A DNA stretch of 64,000 nucleotides from Acanthosepion esculentum. Lineage: Eukaryota; Mollusca; Cephalopoda; Sepiida; Sepiidae. The DNA lies in the NCBI GenBank assembly GCA_964036315.1, contig OZ038488.1, positions 69,656,342 to 69,720,341 on the forward strand, in the 5' to 3' direction. Both the position numbers and the translations under genes were made by a program. Positions 20,699 to 34,114 of this stretch are shown piece by piece (within the stretch, counting starts at the first letter, position 1; the number at the start of each line of letters is the position of its first letter). The notes under the pieces were generated by a model. That model saw only the letters and a list, made by a program, of their open reading frames with translations, ran no database searches and was not told the DNA's origin.

Positions 20699-22204
20699 AC
20701 AATTTTTGCTCAAAGATCTTGCTTCAAAATTACCTAATACATGATATCATGTGGTTTATGAATGAGGTAGGCTGGGACACACATTAAATGAGAATGCCCT
20801 ATATCCAAACAACTACACATTTAAAGTTATGCACATTATATGGTATAATGATAACTTTTAAAATTTCAAAAGATCGATTACTGGTAATTGATAAACAGAA
20901 AAGTTGATATTGTTAAATTCTTACATACTGTCTATGCTGACACATATGAGGCATAATTAAAGTATATTGAGTTATTTTTAATACCTCAAGAACCAATTGT
21001 GCAGCCTTGATATAACTGGGCAACCAATCAGAGAGGATCTTACTGAATGTGCATGAATAGGCACTTTTTTTGTAAGTTTACTCAATCAGCAATGAGATGC
21101 CACAACAAACTTTATCTTGTGTGTAACTATGGCATTTATAAAGACCAAGCAATTCATCTCTTCCCATGCTGTGCAAGGATTTGGGAGAGGGGGCAAAGCA
21201 TCATATCACCCATGTCTGCCAGTATCCCTTAGAGTTCAAATTTGGTTGTTTGCAACTTCTGGCTTTTCCTAAAACTAACTGCCATTGGATGCAATTAAGG
21301 TAAACACAACAAGGTAGGTAGTTGTTAATCCCAAAAAGAACTTTGCAAACTGTTTTTGAAATGGGGAATCCACCGAGATAAGTGTGTGATGTTACAAAAA
21401 GAGGAGGTTGAAAAGAATTTTGTCCTAAGTCGGCTATTTTTTTCATTAGTATTATTAAACAGATAAATATTTTCCAAACAGACCTAAGTCAACCTAAAAT
21501 TTCTGTGGTGTCAATTAGGTTTTGGCTTATATTTACCCAATAACCAGTTTCCCAAAATAAGATATTATTGCCACAACCATCAAAGTTGAAATGTAATTGT
21601 GTAATTCAATAAAGTTCAATTTTGTATTAAAATATTTACTAATATACCAGTCTAGAAAACTACAGCTCTAATAGCCAAGTAAAGAGATAAGTTGGTAGAG
21701 AGTAGAAAAAATTTACAATTTTTGTACTTTACGGGCAAGAGCTTTTCCAAATTAAGGTCTTTATTGAAGGTTCTAGCTTTTTGAATGAAAAATTATTTCA
21801 CAAGAAAATTGACAACTTATTGCCAATGTAGAATAATGGTATTAAAAGTAATGGGGAAGATTTTTCACACACCTGCTCCACTATGACAATTTTTTTTTTT
21901 TAATTTAACTTGTTTAAATAAATGAGGATTTTAAGTTAGAACAACCTCATAAAATAAAATATCTGCAAAAATAAGTATTCCAAAAATTTAAGCTAAGTTT
22001 AAAAAATGACATCTGGTAATGTAGGAGCCAACCTCAATGCTGGGATTTAATGTAAGCACAGAAAATTGCTGATTTTAGAATATCAATCCAGAAAATAACA
22101 AAAAAATATTAATTTAGTATTTTATTATGAGTATGAGACGAGTCAATATACTTTTATTAATTTGAAGGATTGTTTTATTTTTTTATTAATTGATATAGAC
22201 GTTA
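19993..22204. other. No gene seen; one TA array
   Basis: AT-rich sequence with a TA array at 20665-20692. Open frames at 21047-21232 (plus) and 21201-21446 (minus) show no family resemblance. Confidence 0.5.
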
Positions 22205-22455
22205 TTATAGATGTTTCAGTCAAGTATCCTCTGGCCACCATCAGGTGCTCATTGTTTGGCTGTGATGAGATATCTGTTGATAATTATGCTATTTTGTCCC
22301 TGTGACGCCAGTTATTGTTGTACCACCTGAACCAGTGTTTCACTACTTGATCCACAGATTGAACTCGGTCACTAGATGATAGTAAAACATGTATAAACAA
22401 CTCTTATAACCATTATGCTACCATCCTGAAGGTGATTAATGGCATATTTGTAGAG
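22205..22455 (-). mobile_element. Candidate tRNA-derived SINE (different family)
   Basis: On the minus strand, 22435-22352 reads like a tRNA unit. It has a box A-like segment ggtagcataatggttataag and, about 45 nt later, a box B-like segment gagttcaatctgtgg. The downstream body contains gcacctgatggtggcc and a block near tcagtcaagtatcc. I see no second copy in the window, so the SINE call depends on the promoter-like boxes alone. Confidence 0.45.
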
Positions 22456-25400
22456 CCCTTATATTCAGATGGCTTCAACATTTGATTAAAAAGGCAGGTT
22501 GAAATAACTAGTTAATCCTCACTTTGTAAGAATCTTGGTGGGTTCTTACTGCTTTATTAATGTTCAAAGAATCTATAAATGATAAAACTTCAAATACATT
22601 ATTTTGCTATCTTGTTTAAAATTGACCTTTGGCAGGGATTGCAAGGAGAATCTCAAAGATTAAGCTTACTTTTACTTATAAAAGGAGGATCAGTTCCAGG
22701 TTTTACTTACACTTAAATTTTAGGGACTTGCTTTGTAAATTATCCATGCCAGTGTTCAAGGCCAGATCAAAGCCAGCATACTAAATGCTGATTTTTACGG
22801 AAGGCAGGCAGGTTCACCTTATTTTGAAGAAGTTCATTGCAGCATAATCATCCTAATTTACTCATTCTAAGTTAAACATAATAAATATCAATAAATCTGA
22901 TCTCTTTCATTTTCTTGACAAAGGCTTCTTTTTCTTTTTAAGTAATTTCTTTTAACATTTCTTTCTCCTTAAAAATGGCCAGTATAAACAGATTGACTGA
23001 AATCTGTCTTGATTGATTCACTGATCAAATATTTGCTCCCATGAAAGTGGGATGTGGCACATTTTTTTTTTTTTTTGTTAACATGGGAACCTCATGCAGA
23101 TGTGCAGGCAAGGATAAAAATTGTTCATCTCTCATAACACTTGCCTTTTTGACATATCTCTAGTATTGTTTCTGGTTTCCTGGAGTTAAGCTTTATATTT
23201 CTTATGATCCTAGCCACAAACAACCAGGATGACTCCTTGGAACAACAGTTGGAAGCCTGAAATTGGTTCACCTACTTCCAACAGGTGGTTGTAAGAGATA
23301 AAAAACAAACTTTCAAAACTTTTACTGATTTAGACAAACATATTACAACACAGACAACAAATGTGCACCTTTTTCTAGCAACCAATCAAAGAAATTTGAT
23401 TTGGGCATCTTACTACTCTCTACCTGAGATGATGATGATTATATGGTAATTTTTTTTATTACTTTAAAATTAACAAAAAAAAAAAAAACCTTCAGGGTCA
23501 CTTCACACAAAAAACTCATTTGAGAGAGGAAATAATACTTCCTCATAGATAAAGTTTGAAGAAACATAATGCTTTTGTTGGCAATAGGAGGAAATTGAAC
23601 AAGCTTAAAGTTTGGTCGCAAGACAAATAAATATGGCAGATGAAAGAGGAGAAGAAGCACTCGGGACAATTGGGCAATTATTTTTGATGAGCAGAACACC
23701 TGACAATAAAGGTGAATGATGATCAAAGAGGAAATGGGAAGAAAGAAAATCAAAAGAAAGCAAGCAACAAAAACAATGGACAAGGTGAGGCAAACTAAAA
23801 TAAAAGATACATTTATAGAAGAAACTGATTTTCAGATTTGCTATCATAAAAGAATTCTTATATCATTGGAAAGAGTAAAGAATGTTTTATTTGACACTTT
23901 ATACAAGATTCATGATGGTCTCAGGAATAAATTGTTGGTTCTTGTCTAATCATTAAGATTATTAGCAAAACACCCTGAAAAATAATTCCGACATGATCTA
24001 AGCTATAAATTTTGTAAAGCTTTCTGGTTATCAACTTTTCTTCCATCTTTTTTAACCTAATCACCATTATTAAGAAAATCATTTCCTAGAGTTGTTAAGA
24101 TTACATCTCAAAAAAATTTTGAGGGTTGGCATAATGGGTCAGTTTTGGTTTTTTCTTTATTTTTGTTTTACTGTTTTTATTGGTAAAAAGCTAGTATTAG
24201 CAGATACAGCCTGAAGAGAATCAAAAAAATAAAGAGACTTCACCTCTTTCTACACAAATTCTTTTCATGAAGAAGACCTGGAAATGGATCAGTAGAAAAG
24301 TTGTAAAAAAAATTCAAAGAATGAAATCAATAGTTCAAACAACTCCTGGGATAATGAGTCATTTCAAAATTACAATGTAAAATACAAATTTTTTTTTCCA
24401 ATTAAGAGAATTTTCAACTTTAAAGTAAGAATTAAATATATGTATCAAAATCCTTCACAGCGAAAATTAATTTGCTACAAACTGTTTTTAATGTTGAAAG
24501 TTTACAATGTGCAAATGATATCAAAAAGTATGAATTCCCTATATTGAAATAACCTAGTCATTAAAATTGATAAAACTCAGATATCGAAATAATCTGTTGG
24601 ATCAGACACCATTTGTCAGATAAGCTAAGCTGGTTTCTCTCATCTTTTATACGAATAATTTTCTCTCTTTTCTCTCCTTCCAATATGTCATCTGTATGTT
24701 CCAGCTCATTTTCTTTTAATTGCTTTGGACATACAGCTTTCAATTTGAGGTTATTCTTGTAGGACACTGATTATTACATCAACCCTTAATAGAGCAAATT
24801 TTACTTAGTAAATTACTAACAATCAGCTCTATCAAGTTGCATCAGAATTACTATTTCTTCAGAGTTGCAAAGTTTGCTTCAAAATAAACATTGCAATTAA
24901 TCTGAACAACAGTTAAAATGGTTACAGAAGGGACTGATGTAAAGTCCTTGGCTCAACCAACTTACCAAAATCATTATTCTGATGTTTGCTCATTGAAATG
25001 CCAATTCAGGAAAATGGATCAAGTTGAGAACTTTTCCGCACCTCTTTGTATACATGTGATTTTATATTTTAATGGTACATGTGTGTGTAATATATCTGCA
25101 GAAACATTTGTGTTCACATTCACAATTTAGAAAAATATTAGTTGACAATACTGTATACTTCACCAAGAATGTAATAAGCTGAAACTACAAATTCTTGAAG
25201 CTATCTTTATTAAAAAAAATTAAAACCAACACTTAACAAAATTAATTATGAATATATTATAAATGTTCTGAAATGCTTATAGTATAAAATTGTTTTTTAG
25301 AAATATCTGTGAAAAGTAAAGTTTAAAAAAAAAACAAAAAAAACAAGCAAATTATAACCTTCTAACAAGAATTCAAATTTTAACCAAGTTACCTCCCTTA

Positions 25401-26031
25401 CATAAAATTTTTACATGGAAAAAGTTTTAAAAATCACCATTTGCGACTTTGCACATAACCAGAATTATTAATAGTCTAACCACAAAAGCAAAAATGTATT
25501 TTGGACAAACACAATTATTTGTTTAAGCCGGCACATAACCCTGAAGATGATATTAGAATATTTCAAAAGTACTCAGAAAAATAAAAATGAATAAATATAA
25601 CCATGACACCTGCCTTTCTCTCTTTAATCATGAAACAACAAAGCTTATACATGATTATTAAAGGATATTCAAAATAAACAGACACAACATGTTTAAATTG
25701 TTTAATCAGACATGTTTAAATGAGAATGTAAATCGTTTTTTTTTTTTTAATTAAATAACAACTGGCCTAAATAAAGTCCTACTAAAGAAAAAGTCTTAAA
25801 AAATAAAATTAATTGCTTTATCAAAATGATTCTCCCTGTCCAAATTGGTAGCTGCACATTTCAGCTACAGGAGTGATTTCCTAGATGAAAAAGAAATACC
25901 AGTTCAATTCCTTTAAGGTGGCACAATTTTTCTTTAGTAGCACTTTTAAATCTAGGCCAGTTGTTATTAATTTCACTGTTTAATAAAATAAAAAGCAGGG
26001 ATACCAACTCAAACATGTGTACTCACTAAAA
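22456..26031. other. No gene seen
   Basis: AT-rich sequence with poly-A and poly-T tracts. Overlapping open frames at 23439-23949 on both strands come from purine-rich sequence. Nothing shows a domain or convincing exon boundaries. Confidence 0.5.
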
Positions 26032-26032
26032 G

Positions 26033-26072
<40 letters not shown>
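26032..26072. repeat. (TA)n microsatellite
   Basis: A TA array of about 40 bp directly upstream of the SINE at 26.08 kb. Confidence 0.95.
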
Positions 26073-26077
<5 letters not shown>

Positions 26078-26081
<4 letters not shown>

Positions 26082-26565
26082 GACCATGAGACCTGGGTTC
26101 AAATCTCATGATGGTCAATTTGTCAACAAGGTAACTTCTTGATGATATTGGTCTGGAGGAGGCAATCTGAACATACGGCACCTTTGGAAAGTGCCTGAAA
26201 GCCAAACCCTGGATTGACCCAAGCCTTGTGAGTAAAATTGTTTAGACAGAACTCTTTGGGAGCCATCAATAGTTATACTAGCATAAAGTCACAAGTCATC
26301 GTGACTGGGGGTTTGAGCATGCTGGCCTTATTCAGACTGTTGATCACACTAGATAACACACTGTCTCCCAGAAACTATATCTAAGGTTTGCTCAACATAG
26401 TTGAAGTATAAATCACAGGTGGGCTCTGTTGATGTTGAACAAACACAAATCAATGGCTGGCCATTCATTTCTGGGGATGCCTATCTACTAAGGTGGTTAG
26501 CCAATCCCTGTTAATAGCACCTGCTCAGTCACATTTGCATTTGTTCAATCTTGTACCTGTCATAA
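26078..26565 (+). mobile_element. Cephalopod-type tRNA-derived SINE, copy 1
   Basis: Starts with a box B-like tctgggttcaaatctc-type arm at about 26088-26100 (the sequence reads cctgggttcaaatctca). It continues into cctttggaaagtgcctgaaa and acccaagccttgtgagtaaa, followed by agacagaa and gggagcc. That order closely resembles the octopus/squid SINE body I remember (accaaagccttgtgagtgg, then agacggaaactg). The 3' part (tctcccagaaact to gttgaacaaa) is shared with the copy at 31.7-32.1 kb. The last 100 bp are in the opposite relative orientation to that copy. Confidence 0.7.
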
Positions 26566-28150
26566 AAAGAAATGATTCCTTACTTTTAAAAGATTTACTA
26601 TGAAAATGTTTTAGCATTCTGATTAAATGAAAACCTTAAAGTGCTTAGTTGGTTATGTCAGGAGAATGTAAAATATCCCAATCTAACGATTTGATATTTA
26701 CCTCTGTTTACTAAGTGTGTGCTTGCATAGTCATTCTGAAAAAGGGCACACTTATTAATCACAGTCACAGATTTGAGACAATTTTCTTTTCATTTTTGCA
26801 AATTGTCATTGTCTTCCCTTATTTTCAGATTTTTGAATATATAATATTTAGCATATTTTACTGACTGCTCACAAAGACCTTACAGTGGAGGCTTAGCTTA
26901 GATGCTGATACAGGATTTTTTTTATCCCAAAATACAGCTTCTTTCACCAAAATTAAAATAAATAGTTTTATCATGGGCTTTTCTTATTTTTGTTACATTT
27001 AAACTGGTTTTTATTACCTCTTCAAAAACAGAGCATTATATTCGGAACAACAAAAATATTTTTCTATGTCCATTGAAGAAAAATGATTTCCAATTTGAGA
27101 CAAGAACACATTGCTAAGTGGTCAGTAATAAGTTTTCTTTCTTATTATTTCTGGTGCGTTTTTCATTGAAACTCTCAGACTGCAATTATACAAGTATTAA
27201 ATAAGTATTTATTTGAAATAAAGAACAAGCATCTTACACACTTTATTCCTAGAAAATAGCTACTTCTTTCGCTTTTTACTTAGATAAAAAACAAACTTAT
27301 TAAAATAAGCTACCAAGTAATCATAGTGATATAGCAAAAAACAGTGTCTGTATAACAGACAGGTGGGATTAAATTAGTTGACTGTGGATTTAAATTCTAC
27401 TGCTTCTATTTTGATAAAGTCTTACTTGCTAAAACATTACATCCATGTACATTGCAAAAACAATTAAAACACAGAACATGTTTATACAAGCTTTCTTAAA
27501 ATAGATAAAGTCTATCCTCATCTGTATAATCAGACCCACTTGTTGAAACTAACATGTTTTTATGACAAAATATGTAAGCCAGAGTTATTACCTATTAATA
27601 AGTAATTTGGGAATAGTAAATAAAGAATAAAATAAAAAGCTACAGTTTATGTTTTTTAAAGTGACAAATGATATGTAGAAGTCAACAATGAACTGAATCC
27701 ACTGAGTGTGTGCAAATGAAGGAGTGCATAAGCCAATATAAAAATATCATGAAAAACAACAAGTTTTTTTTTTTTTCTGTTCATTCACTCTTGGGGGCTT
27801 GTAATTCATTTGAGGTTCTCTGCTTGCCCAGATATTTTGTGTCATGACAAATTTGGTTGGTTGGTTCAAGTTATAATTGTCAAAGCAGATGCTGAGTGCT
27901 TTTGTAATTGAACAACAGCAAAGACAAAGATGAGACAAACAGACTTTTACAAGAACAGAGAAGTTAGAAACCAAAAGCAAAAAGGTACATTCTAAGACCA
28001 TTCTATTCCACAAAGAAAGTCTTGGTAAAATCAATTGCCAGGTGAGACAGTGAAGATATATTTATTTATTTATGTTGGTGATCTATTAGGTTTCAAAGAA
28101 AAAAAAGAAATGGAATCAATATAGTGAAAAGTCTTTCAACCATAAACAAC
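26566..28150. other. No gene seen
   Basis: AT-rich sequence. The open frame at 27747-28034 (minus, 95 codons, hydrophobic N-terminal part) has no family match and ends in a poly-A-derived lysine run. Confidence 0.45.
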
Positions 28151-28152
28151 TT

Positions 28153-28174
28153 GGGGGGGGGGGGGGGGGGGGGG
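28153..28174. repeat. G22 homopolymer followed by A-rich tandem
   Basis: A run of 22 G, then cacttg plus poly-A, repeated as ccacttg plus poly-A. It is strongly G-quadruplex-prone on the plus strand. The exact run length is sensitive to sequencing error. Confidence 0.9.
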
Positions 28175-28592
28175 CACTTGAAAAAAAAAAAAAAACCACT
28201 TGAAAAAAGAAAAAAAAACACCCACAAAAAAAATCAGTTTACAAACTTGCTGTTTATTTTCTAAAATAAAAGTTTACCAAGTGTACCAAAAATTACTTTA
28301 TAAAAGATAATTTAATTTTTTTTTTTTTTTTTAGATTATAAGCATGTAGAAAGAAAATGCATACTTAGTTTAAATTTAGATCAACATGTCTACTGTAAGA
28401 TTTGAACTTAAAGGTAGATTCTGCTACTGGATGAAAAAAATATGAAATCTTTTTCTCACATACAGTGCCCAACTGACCCTACTATATTGTGCAGTTAGCA
28501 AAATCAAACAATACACATGCATGAAATTAAAAATATAATATGGCAACAATTTAAGTGGGTCAGGCAGTGAACCTTTTTGCACACACAATATA

Positions 28593-28822
28593 TATGTTAC
28601 TTTTAATGGATACCCATATTTGAGTAGACACAATATTTATTTTTGTCTGCCATCCAGAATATTCAAGAAATCATATTAAAGAAAAATGTCAGAAAGCACA
28701 TTTATTTTTTTATACGATTTCTTTAATATTAAGGATGGTAGACAAAAATAAATATCATTTTTTTTTTTTTTTAAATAAATGGAGTATATACTCAACTATG
28801 GGTATCCACTAAAAATAACATT
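28593..28822. repeat. Long imperfect hairpin (arms about 85-105 bp)
   Basis: The left arm (28593-28677) contains ttttaatggatacccata and tatttatttttgtctgccat. The right arm (28715-28822), reverse-complemented, carries tttagtggatacccata and tatttatttttgtctaccat in the same order, with an extra poly-A tract. It looks like a foldback element or an inverted pair of a short repeat. Confidence 0.85.
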
Positions 28823-29999
28823 TGAGGTGATAAAAATATGTCAAATTAACAAAAAGAAATCCATTACTTATGTAATAAAGATTCCTTGTATTAGTCACTT
28901 TATTCAAAGAATATGAAATGTCAGAATAATTGGAGAGGTTATTATTTATTTCAGCTTTTAAGTTGACCTCACAGCTACTAAACTCAGCAGAGGTGTTTGA
29001 AGTTATTTTGTTGATTGTAATCATTTCAGGGCTTTTATTTCCTTTATCTTAATTCCTTAAGACAATGACTCAGACCATCAATATATGGTAATAAGTGAAC
29101 AACATGGCTCCAAAATAAATTAAAAAAATAAATTCTGGGTATGGTATTTATTCACAACCCTTTTACCTGCTCTACTAATTGAGCTACCAAAGCTTTTACC
29201 TGTCTATATACAATAAATATTATACTAATTGAGCTACCTAAGCTTTTATAGTTGGGAAATCTAACCCTTAAACTCATTCTCAATTCTAATGATTGACAAT
29301 ACTTCAGCTAATAAAGAAAATCAATATTATACATTTTGGCTTATAAAATGATAACATTTCATTTGTTGTGATTAAACAAAAATCAGGAAAAATTTAAAAG
29401 GGGGAATAAGTAATGAACAAAGTAAAGCCATTTATTGTGTTTGTGCAAATAGACACCCATTTTGACTTTGCACCTTGTGTGACATAAGATATATGACATC
29501 TTAGCTAAACCGCTTTCTTTTCTAATTACTGCTAACATCTTAACAGAGACAGATTCTTGGCTAACAGACAACAAAATTGACAAGCAAATTGCTGCATCAT
29601 CAAAAAGAAAGCTATTCAACAAAGTGGAAAAATCCAAGGGAAAATTTTCTCAACAAAAGCCATTAATCAGATTTCGCACACACATTGCCCATAAAATAAC
29701 TTGGGTAATAACAAGAGATTTCATGTGTAAGACTGACTTTTTTTTCTCCCTCAATCAAGTGGGGTGAAAACATACCTCTACTAATTCACTGATAAGAGCA
29801 GTTAATAGTTTTAGTGGAAAGGAATACAGGTAAAACAAAAAGTAACAAATGGTAAAGTAAATTTCAGTAAATGAAAAAAAATCCAGCTTCCATTCTAACA
29901 ATCTCACTGAAAGCCAATGCTTCTGCACTATCACATTTCCAAACTCAATTGAAAATGTCAGTAATACTGGACAATATCTATACAAATGAAAAGGAGACT
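28823..29999. other. No gene seen
   Basis: AT-rich sequence. A short direct repeat (ctactaattgagctacc, then aagctttta) occurs near 29173 and 29222. Open frames at 29383-29985 (minus) have no family match. Confidence 0.5.
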
Positions 30000-30345
30000 T
30001 AAAACAACAGAGATGCTGAGAATAACATGGACATAAAACCTCCTGATTTCTTACAGGTTATGAAAATTAAGAACCACAAGGACATATATTTGCAATCAGA
30101 AAGGGACAAATGAAATTTCAGGGGCACAATGAAGAAAGAGGGCTTAGAGCCACTCACAGAACATATTGAAGAAAAAACAAGAGGTGATGAGAGTAACCTA
30201 CTTTACAAGATTGTAGGAGATGACAAAACAACAAAAAGGACAGGCAGTAAAGAGCCAAAAGTTACTTAGAGCAACAAGACAGGAATTTGTAGAAAGCCAT
30301 GATCACTTACATCCAGAAGGGATATGGCACATTAAAGAAAAAAAA
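30000..30345 (+). pseudogene. LINE ORF2 C-terminal fragment (MAEQ family)
   Basis: Pieces in different frames show RMLRITWT at about 30012, a TKRTYI-like piece near 30070, and, after frame changes, QKGQAVKSQKLLRATRQ with a HPEGIWHIKE ending at about 30340. This is the same C-terminal tail as at 37.7-38.08 kb. Multiple frameshifts and stops show long decay. It has no function. Confidence 0.65.
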
Positions 30346-31699
30346 AACCCAATCTTTTTAATCAAAACTCCAGAGACAGATAACATGAAGTTTTTACACA
30401 CACACACTTTTAGAAGTCTACTGGATTTTATGTGCCACAACAAATAAAACAAGATTTTTCTGGCTTTTATACAATGTCAGATTTTGTTATGCAAGTCAAT
30501 GTTTTCATAGTAAAATTAGGATTTCCCTACCATTGTTGGTAAAATGAATGCTTATATTTGTATAATAAATATAGTGTTTGAATTTCATTATATATCATCT
30601 TTTTTTTTGTTGTTTTTTATTTATATTTTTTTAAAGAAATATTTTACAACTAATCTGGTGGTGTGAGATTTTATCAACTTGAACATTGCTAATCATATTG
30701 TAAATTAATGTAAATAATATCTCAGTGATTGATATTTATTCTTTAATTTCAGGTCTAAAAAGACTGCCACAGTCAAAAATTATAAATAAAAAAAGATATA
30801 AGCACAAAAAGTTGAACAAAAGACCAGAAAATAATGAAAACAGGAAGACGAAAAGAAATTGGTTTTAAGGATCTCGAAAAAGGGATTTGAGAAAAAAAAT
30901 ATAAGCAAAAAAAGCAAATAGGATCAGCAAGAAAACACTTCAAAAAGCTTGTGCAGTGAAAGTAAACAGAGAGAAAAGAATTAGAATATTAAAATATTAA
31001 GAATAATTTATTGGTCAATTTTATTTTTGAGTGGTACAATTCAAAACCAAGAAAGTCCAAGTGTAGATATTCATTCAAGAAAATGTTCCTTCATATTCTA
31101 CAAAGCTGACTTTGGCCCAGCTTGTCAAAAAGATTTTCAAAGACAACAAAGTAATGGAATGGTCCCCAGCCACTCCAGATATTAAACCAATAAAAAAAAA
31201 AAAAAGATTATGGTTTTGAGATATATATGGGAATCAAAATCAATATAAAAAAAAAAAAAGCAATAAAAACTCCTGAAAGTAATGTTAAAATTGAAACAGT
31301 GGAAAAGTAAACAGAAATCAATGAATAAAAGACGGATAAAGGTTATAGAATGTCAAAGAATTGATATTAAAATGTAAAACAAATATTTTATTCAAGTATA
31401 AAGAATATTGTATTAACCAAATATGTTTCTATAGCCTATATCTTTTTATAATTAAAATAAAAACTAAGTTGTTTATATAAAACCTGACACTGTCAAAACA
31501 AGTTAAGTTTTTTTTATAAGGGTAAATATAATTTACATACTGAAATTCACGATATATTGCTCATATAAATATAAGCCTATATAAATGTAAATCTATCCTG
31601 AAAATTTTGACAACACTGCTTGGTTAATATTAATTTTATTGTAAAAACATTGACTAACATAATAAAATCTGATACAGTGTACAGCTGTAAACAACATTA
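30346..31699. other. No gene seen
   Basis: Strongly AT-rich sequence with several poly-A runs. A pyrimidine-rich acceptor-like site (ttctttaatttcag, about 30755) is not followed by a credible exon. Confidence 0.5.
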
Positions 31700-32112
31700 T
31701 TAATAATGGCCAACTACCCATTTTTGAAGCACATCCATCTGCTAAGCTAGCTAGCCAATACTTTTTGCAGATGCCTGCTCAGTCACATTTTGGATTTGTT
31801 CACAACTCACTGAGTTCACTTGTGGTTTATACAACAACTAACAATTATGCTGAGGTTATTTGTTACAGTTTCTGGGAGATAGCATATCATTTGAAATATT
31901 TCAAAAGTTTAAACAAGAGTAGTACACTCAAAGCCATGGTGATGATGAAACAGTTCCATCCACCCAATTTCATCCTTTCAGGTACTTTCCAACAGTGCCA
32001 CATGCTGGGAATGCATCCCCAAACCGATAACATCAAGTCACCTTCCTGACAAATCAACCCTGAACCAATCCTGATCACAATCGGAAAGCAAACATACTAA
32101 TCACTCAGCCAC
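31700..32112 (-). mobile_element. Cephalopod-type tRNA-derived SINE, copy 2
   Basis: The minus-strand head (32112-32050) has a clear box A-like gtggctgagtgattagtatg and a box B-like ggttcagggttga. It continues to tggcactgttggaaagtacc, homologous to 26165-26195, and to tctcccagaaactg, homologous to 26384. The open frames on both strands here are by-products of the repeat. Confidence 0.7.
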
Positions 32113-33225
32113 ACAGTGTACAGTTCTAGACATTATCATTCGATTAAAGTCTCACAGAAACTTCTTTGCATTATATGACTGTGCATAAAAGACATGTAGG
32201 CAAAGCAATTTGCTAATTGTAGAATAAATTGTTACTAATATTTTTTTTATATATTATATATTTATGATTATTATGGAAAAATGAAAAAAGAAAAAATTTA
32301 TTTATGTCATTGCAAAACATGAGATGACTTTATCCCAGTAAACATTTTGAATAGTTTTATATAGACTTAGTTTTGAAAGAGTTAACTCAAGTCAGCTCAT
32401 CAAACAGATTATTAGACTGGAATCTAAGAGAGTAAACAGTAAAAATGGACATTCAAGACAAAGAAAAATAAATAAATAAAGCAAGTAAATAAATGAGTGG
32501 GGGGGGGGGTACTTTGTCACTGACTTGACTCACAGTTTTGCTCTAATGACACCAATAAGCATGTTTCAGGTATAAGGAGAATAAAAGAATAAAGGATCAT
32601 CAGAGCTGGATGTGGCTCTTCCTCAGATGCTGTAAATAAATCAGGTCTCTCAAGTTTTTCTCTTGAGCTCCCTTCCCAGCTCCCTTCCACTTAACTTCCA
32701 TCCATCTTTTCACAAAATTGTGTACTCTTCAGCTCCTTTACTCATCAATCATCCTCATCCATCATCACTATCCACCCTCACCCCTCCACATTAGACCATG
32801 TTCTTTAAGAGAGCAACATACACAAATCAAAAAAGTAAGGAATTAAGAAACCCGTCCACAGCAAAAGGCATTAAAAACTGGCAGGTGGGGATGGGAGGTG
32901 CTAAGGAGATTGGAGTAGAGTAATGGCTCCATGGTTCTATGTGAACCTCAGGGACAATGTGAATGCGCAGGTATACACCCCAAGCATAACAGAAAAGGAG
33001 GAGGAGAAAAAGAACAAAGGTCTCTAGGGACGGGTACAATGACTGTAGCTGACTGGCTGTGTTGACTCTTGCAGATATGAAAAAAAAAAAGAAAAAAGTC
33101 AAACCGTGAGCTCTTAGAGGTTTTCTTATAGGATCAAAGACTATACATATTCATAGTTCCATCTCTTGTGCTGAGTAGATGAGGCTCATAACCATAACAC
33201 ACAAATATACAAGGAGTAATGCCTT
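32113..33225. other. GC-richer unclassified stretch, possible repeat
   Basis: From about 32570 to 33115 the sequence is richer in G and C than its flanks and includes a CT-rich block (ttccacttaacttccatcc). It resembles dispersed octopus repeats I have a vague memory of, but I cannot name it. The open frame at 32827-33102 (minus) is uncalled. A G run lies near 32500. Confidence 0.35.
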
Positions 33226-33266
33226 GTTAGTGTGTGTGTGTATGTATATATATATATATATATATG
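33226..33266. repeat. (TG)n-(TA)n microsatellite
   Basis: A compound microsatellite with TG units followed by TA units. Confidence 0.95.
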
Positions 33267-33769
33267 ACAGTTTATTCATGTCATTTTAAATTCCCCCCCA
33301 CATTAGCTATTAGAACATCACCCTTGGTGCCCAAATTTCTGGCAATTAAACCTCATCTCCTGCCCACTAAAGGAGCCTAAAGAGTAAAAATAAATGTTTT
33401 ATTTTATTGAGTTCAAGAAGATATTTTTCATTCATATAAATACATTAACTTTTAAATGCATTATCATCAAATTTGTTTTGACATCTCCAAGCAAACCCAT
33501 TGGGAGTTTTTGCGTATGGGTCCTATTCAGTGTTTTATCACACTTGTCATTGTGGGCGTCATATTTTAAAAGATTGTCTTGCTGTAATCAGCACATCTTC
33601 CTCACAAAACAGATTCTGATGGCCCAGGAGTTTCAGTGATTCATTTATTCTTTGTTAAAAAAAACTAAATAAACATTTTAACAAGAGTTAAAAGACACTC
33701 ATTATTTATATTTATATGCTGATATGATTCCATGTATTTTGGGATTGTTATCTTCATCCTTGGATATGC

Positions 33770-34000
33770 AGATGATGTAATGGTTAGTAGCTTGGAATGA
33801 AAAATCGATGAGCAGGGTTCAAATTACAGCCAAGTTTGTTACATTCACTTTCAATTCAAATACCTCTGGGGAAAAGGTATGAAAATACCTCTGGGGAAAA
33901 GGTATGAAAATATCTCTTCTCCTCACTCCCAAAACTATAAGTCCAATACAAGGAGGAAATTGGGTTGTCTAGCCATGTTTAGCAACCAGTTTAAGAGAAA
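33770..34000 (+). mobile_element. tRNA-derived SINE of the 5S-tRNA family body, without 5S head
   Basis: The plus strand begins with box A-like gatgtaatggttagtagctt and box B-like gggttcaaattacag, then the family body (gccaagtttgttacattcac, ggaaaaggtatgaaa). A 27-bp piece (aaatacctctgggg to ggtatg) is duplicated in tandem at 33868-33910. No 5S head precedes it. Its end lies about 115 bp from the LTR element's start. Confidence 0.7.
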
Positions 34001-34114
34001 CAATAGATTCCAACAGTTATGGGTAATACCACTCGAGAGTGATTATCCAGAATGCTGCTGACACCAATGGGTATTGGGCTGAAGATGTTGGTTGGCTGAT
34101 TTTGTTTAGCAGTA

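Noticed and set aside
26078..26110. Functional tRNA gene
   Set aside because: Only a T-arm/box B-like part is present; no complete cloverleaf can be drawn.
27747..28034. 95-codon hydrophobic open frame on the minus strand
   Set aside because: Looks membrane-like, but no family match, no splice boundaries, and a lysine run from poly-A at the end.
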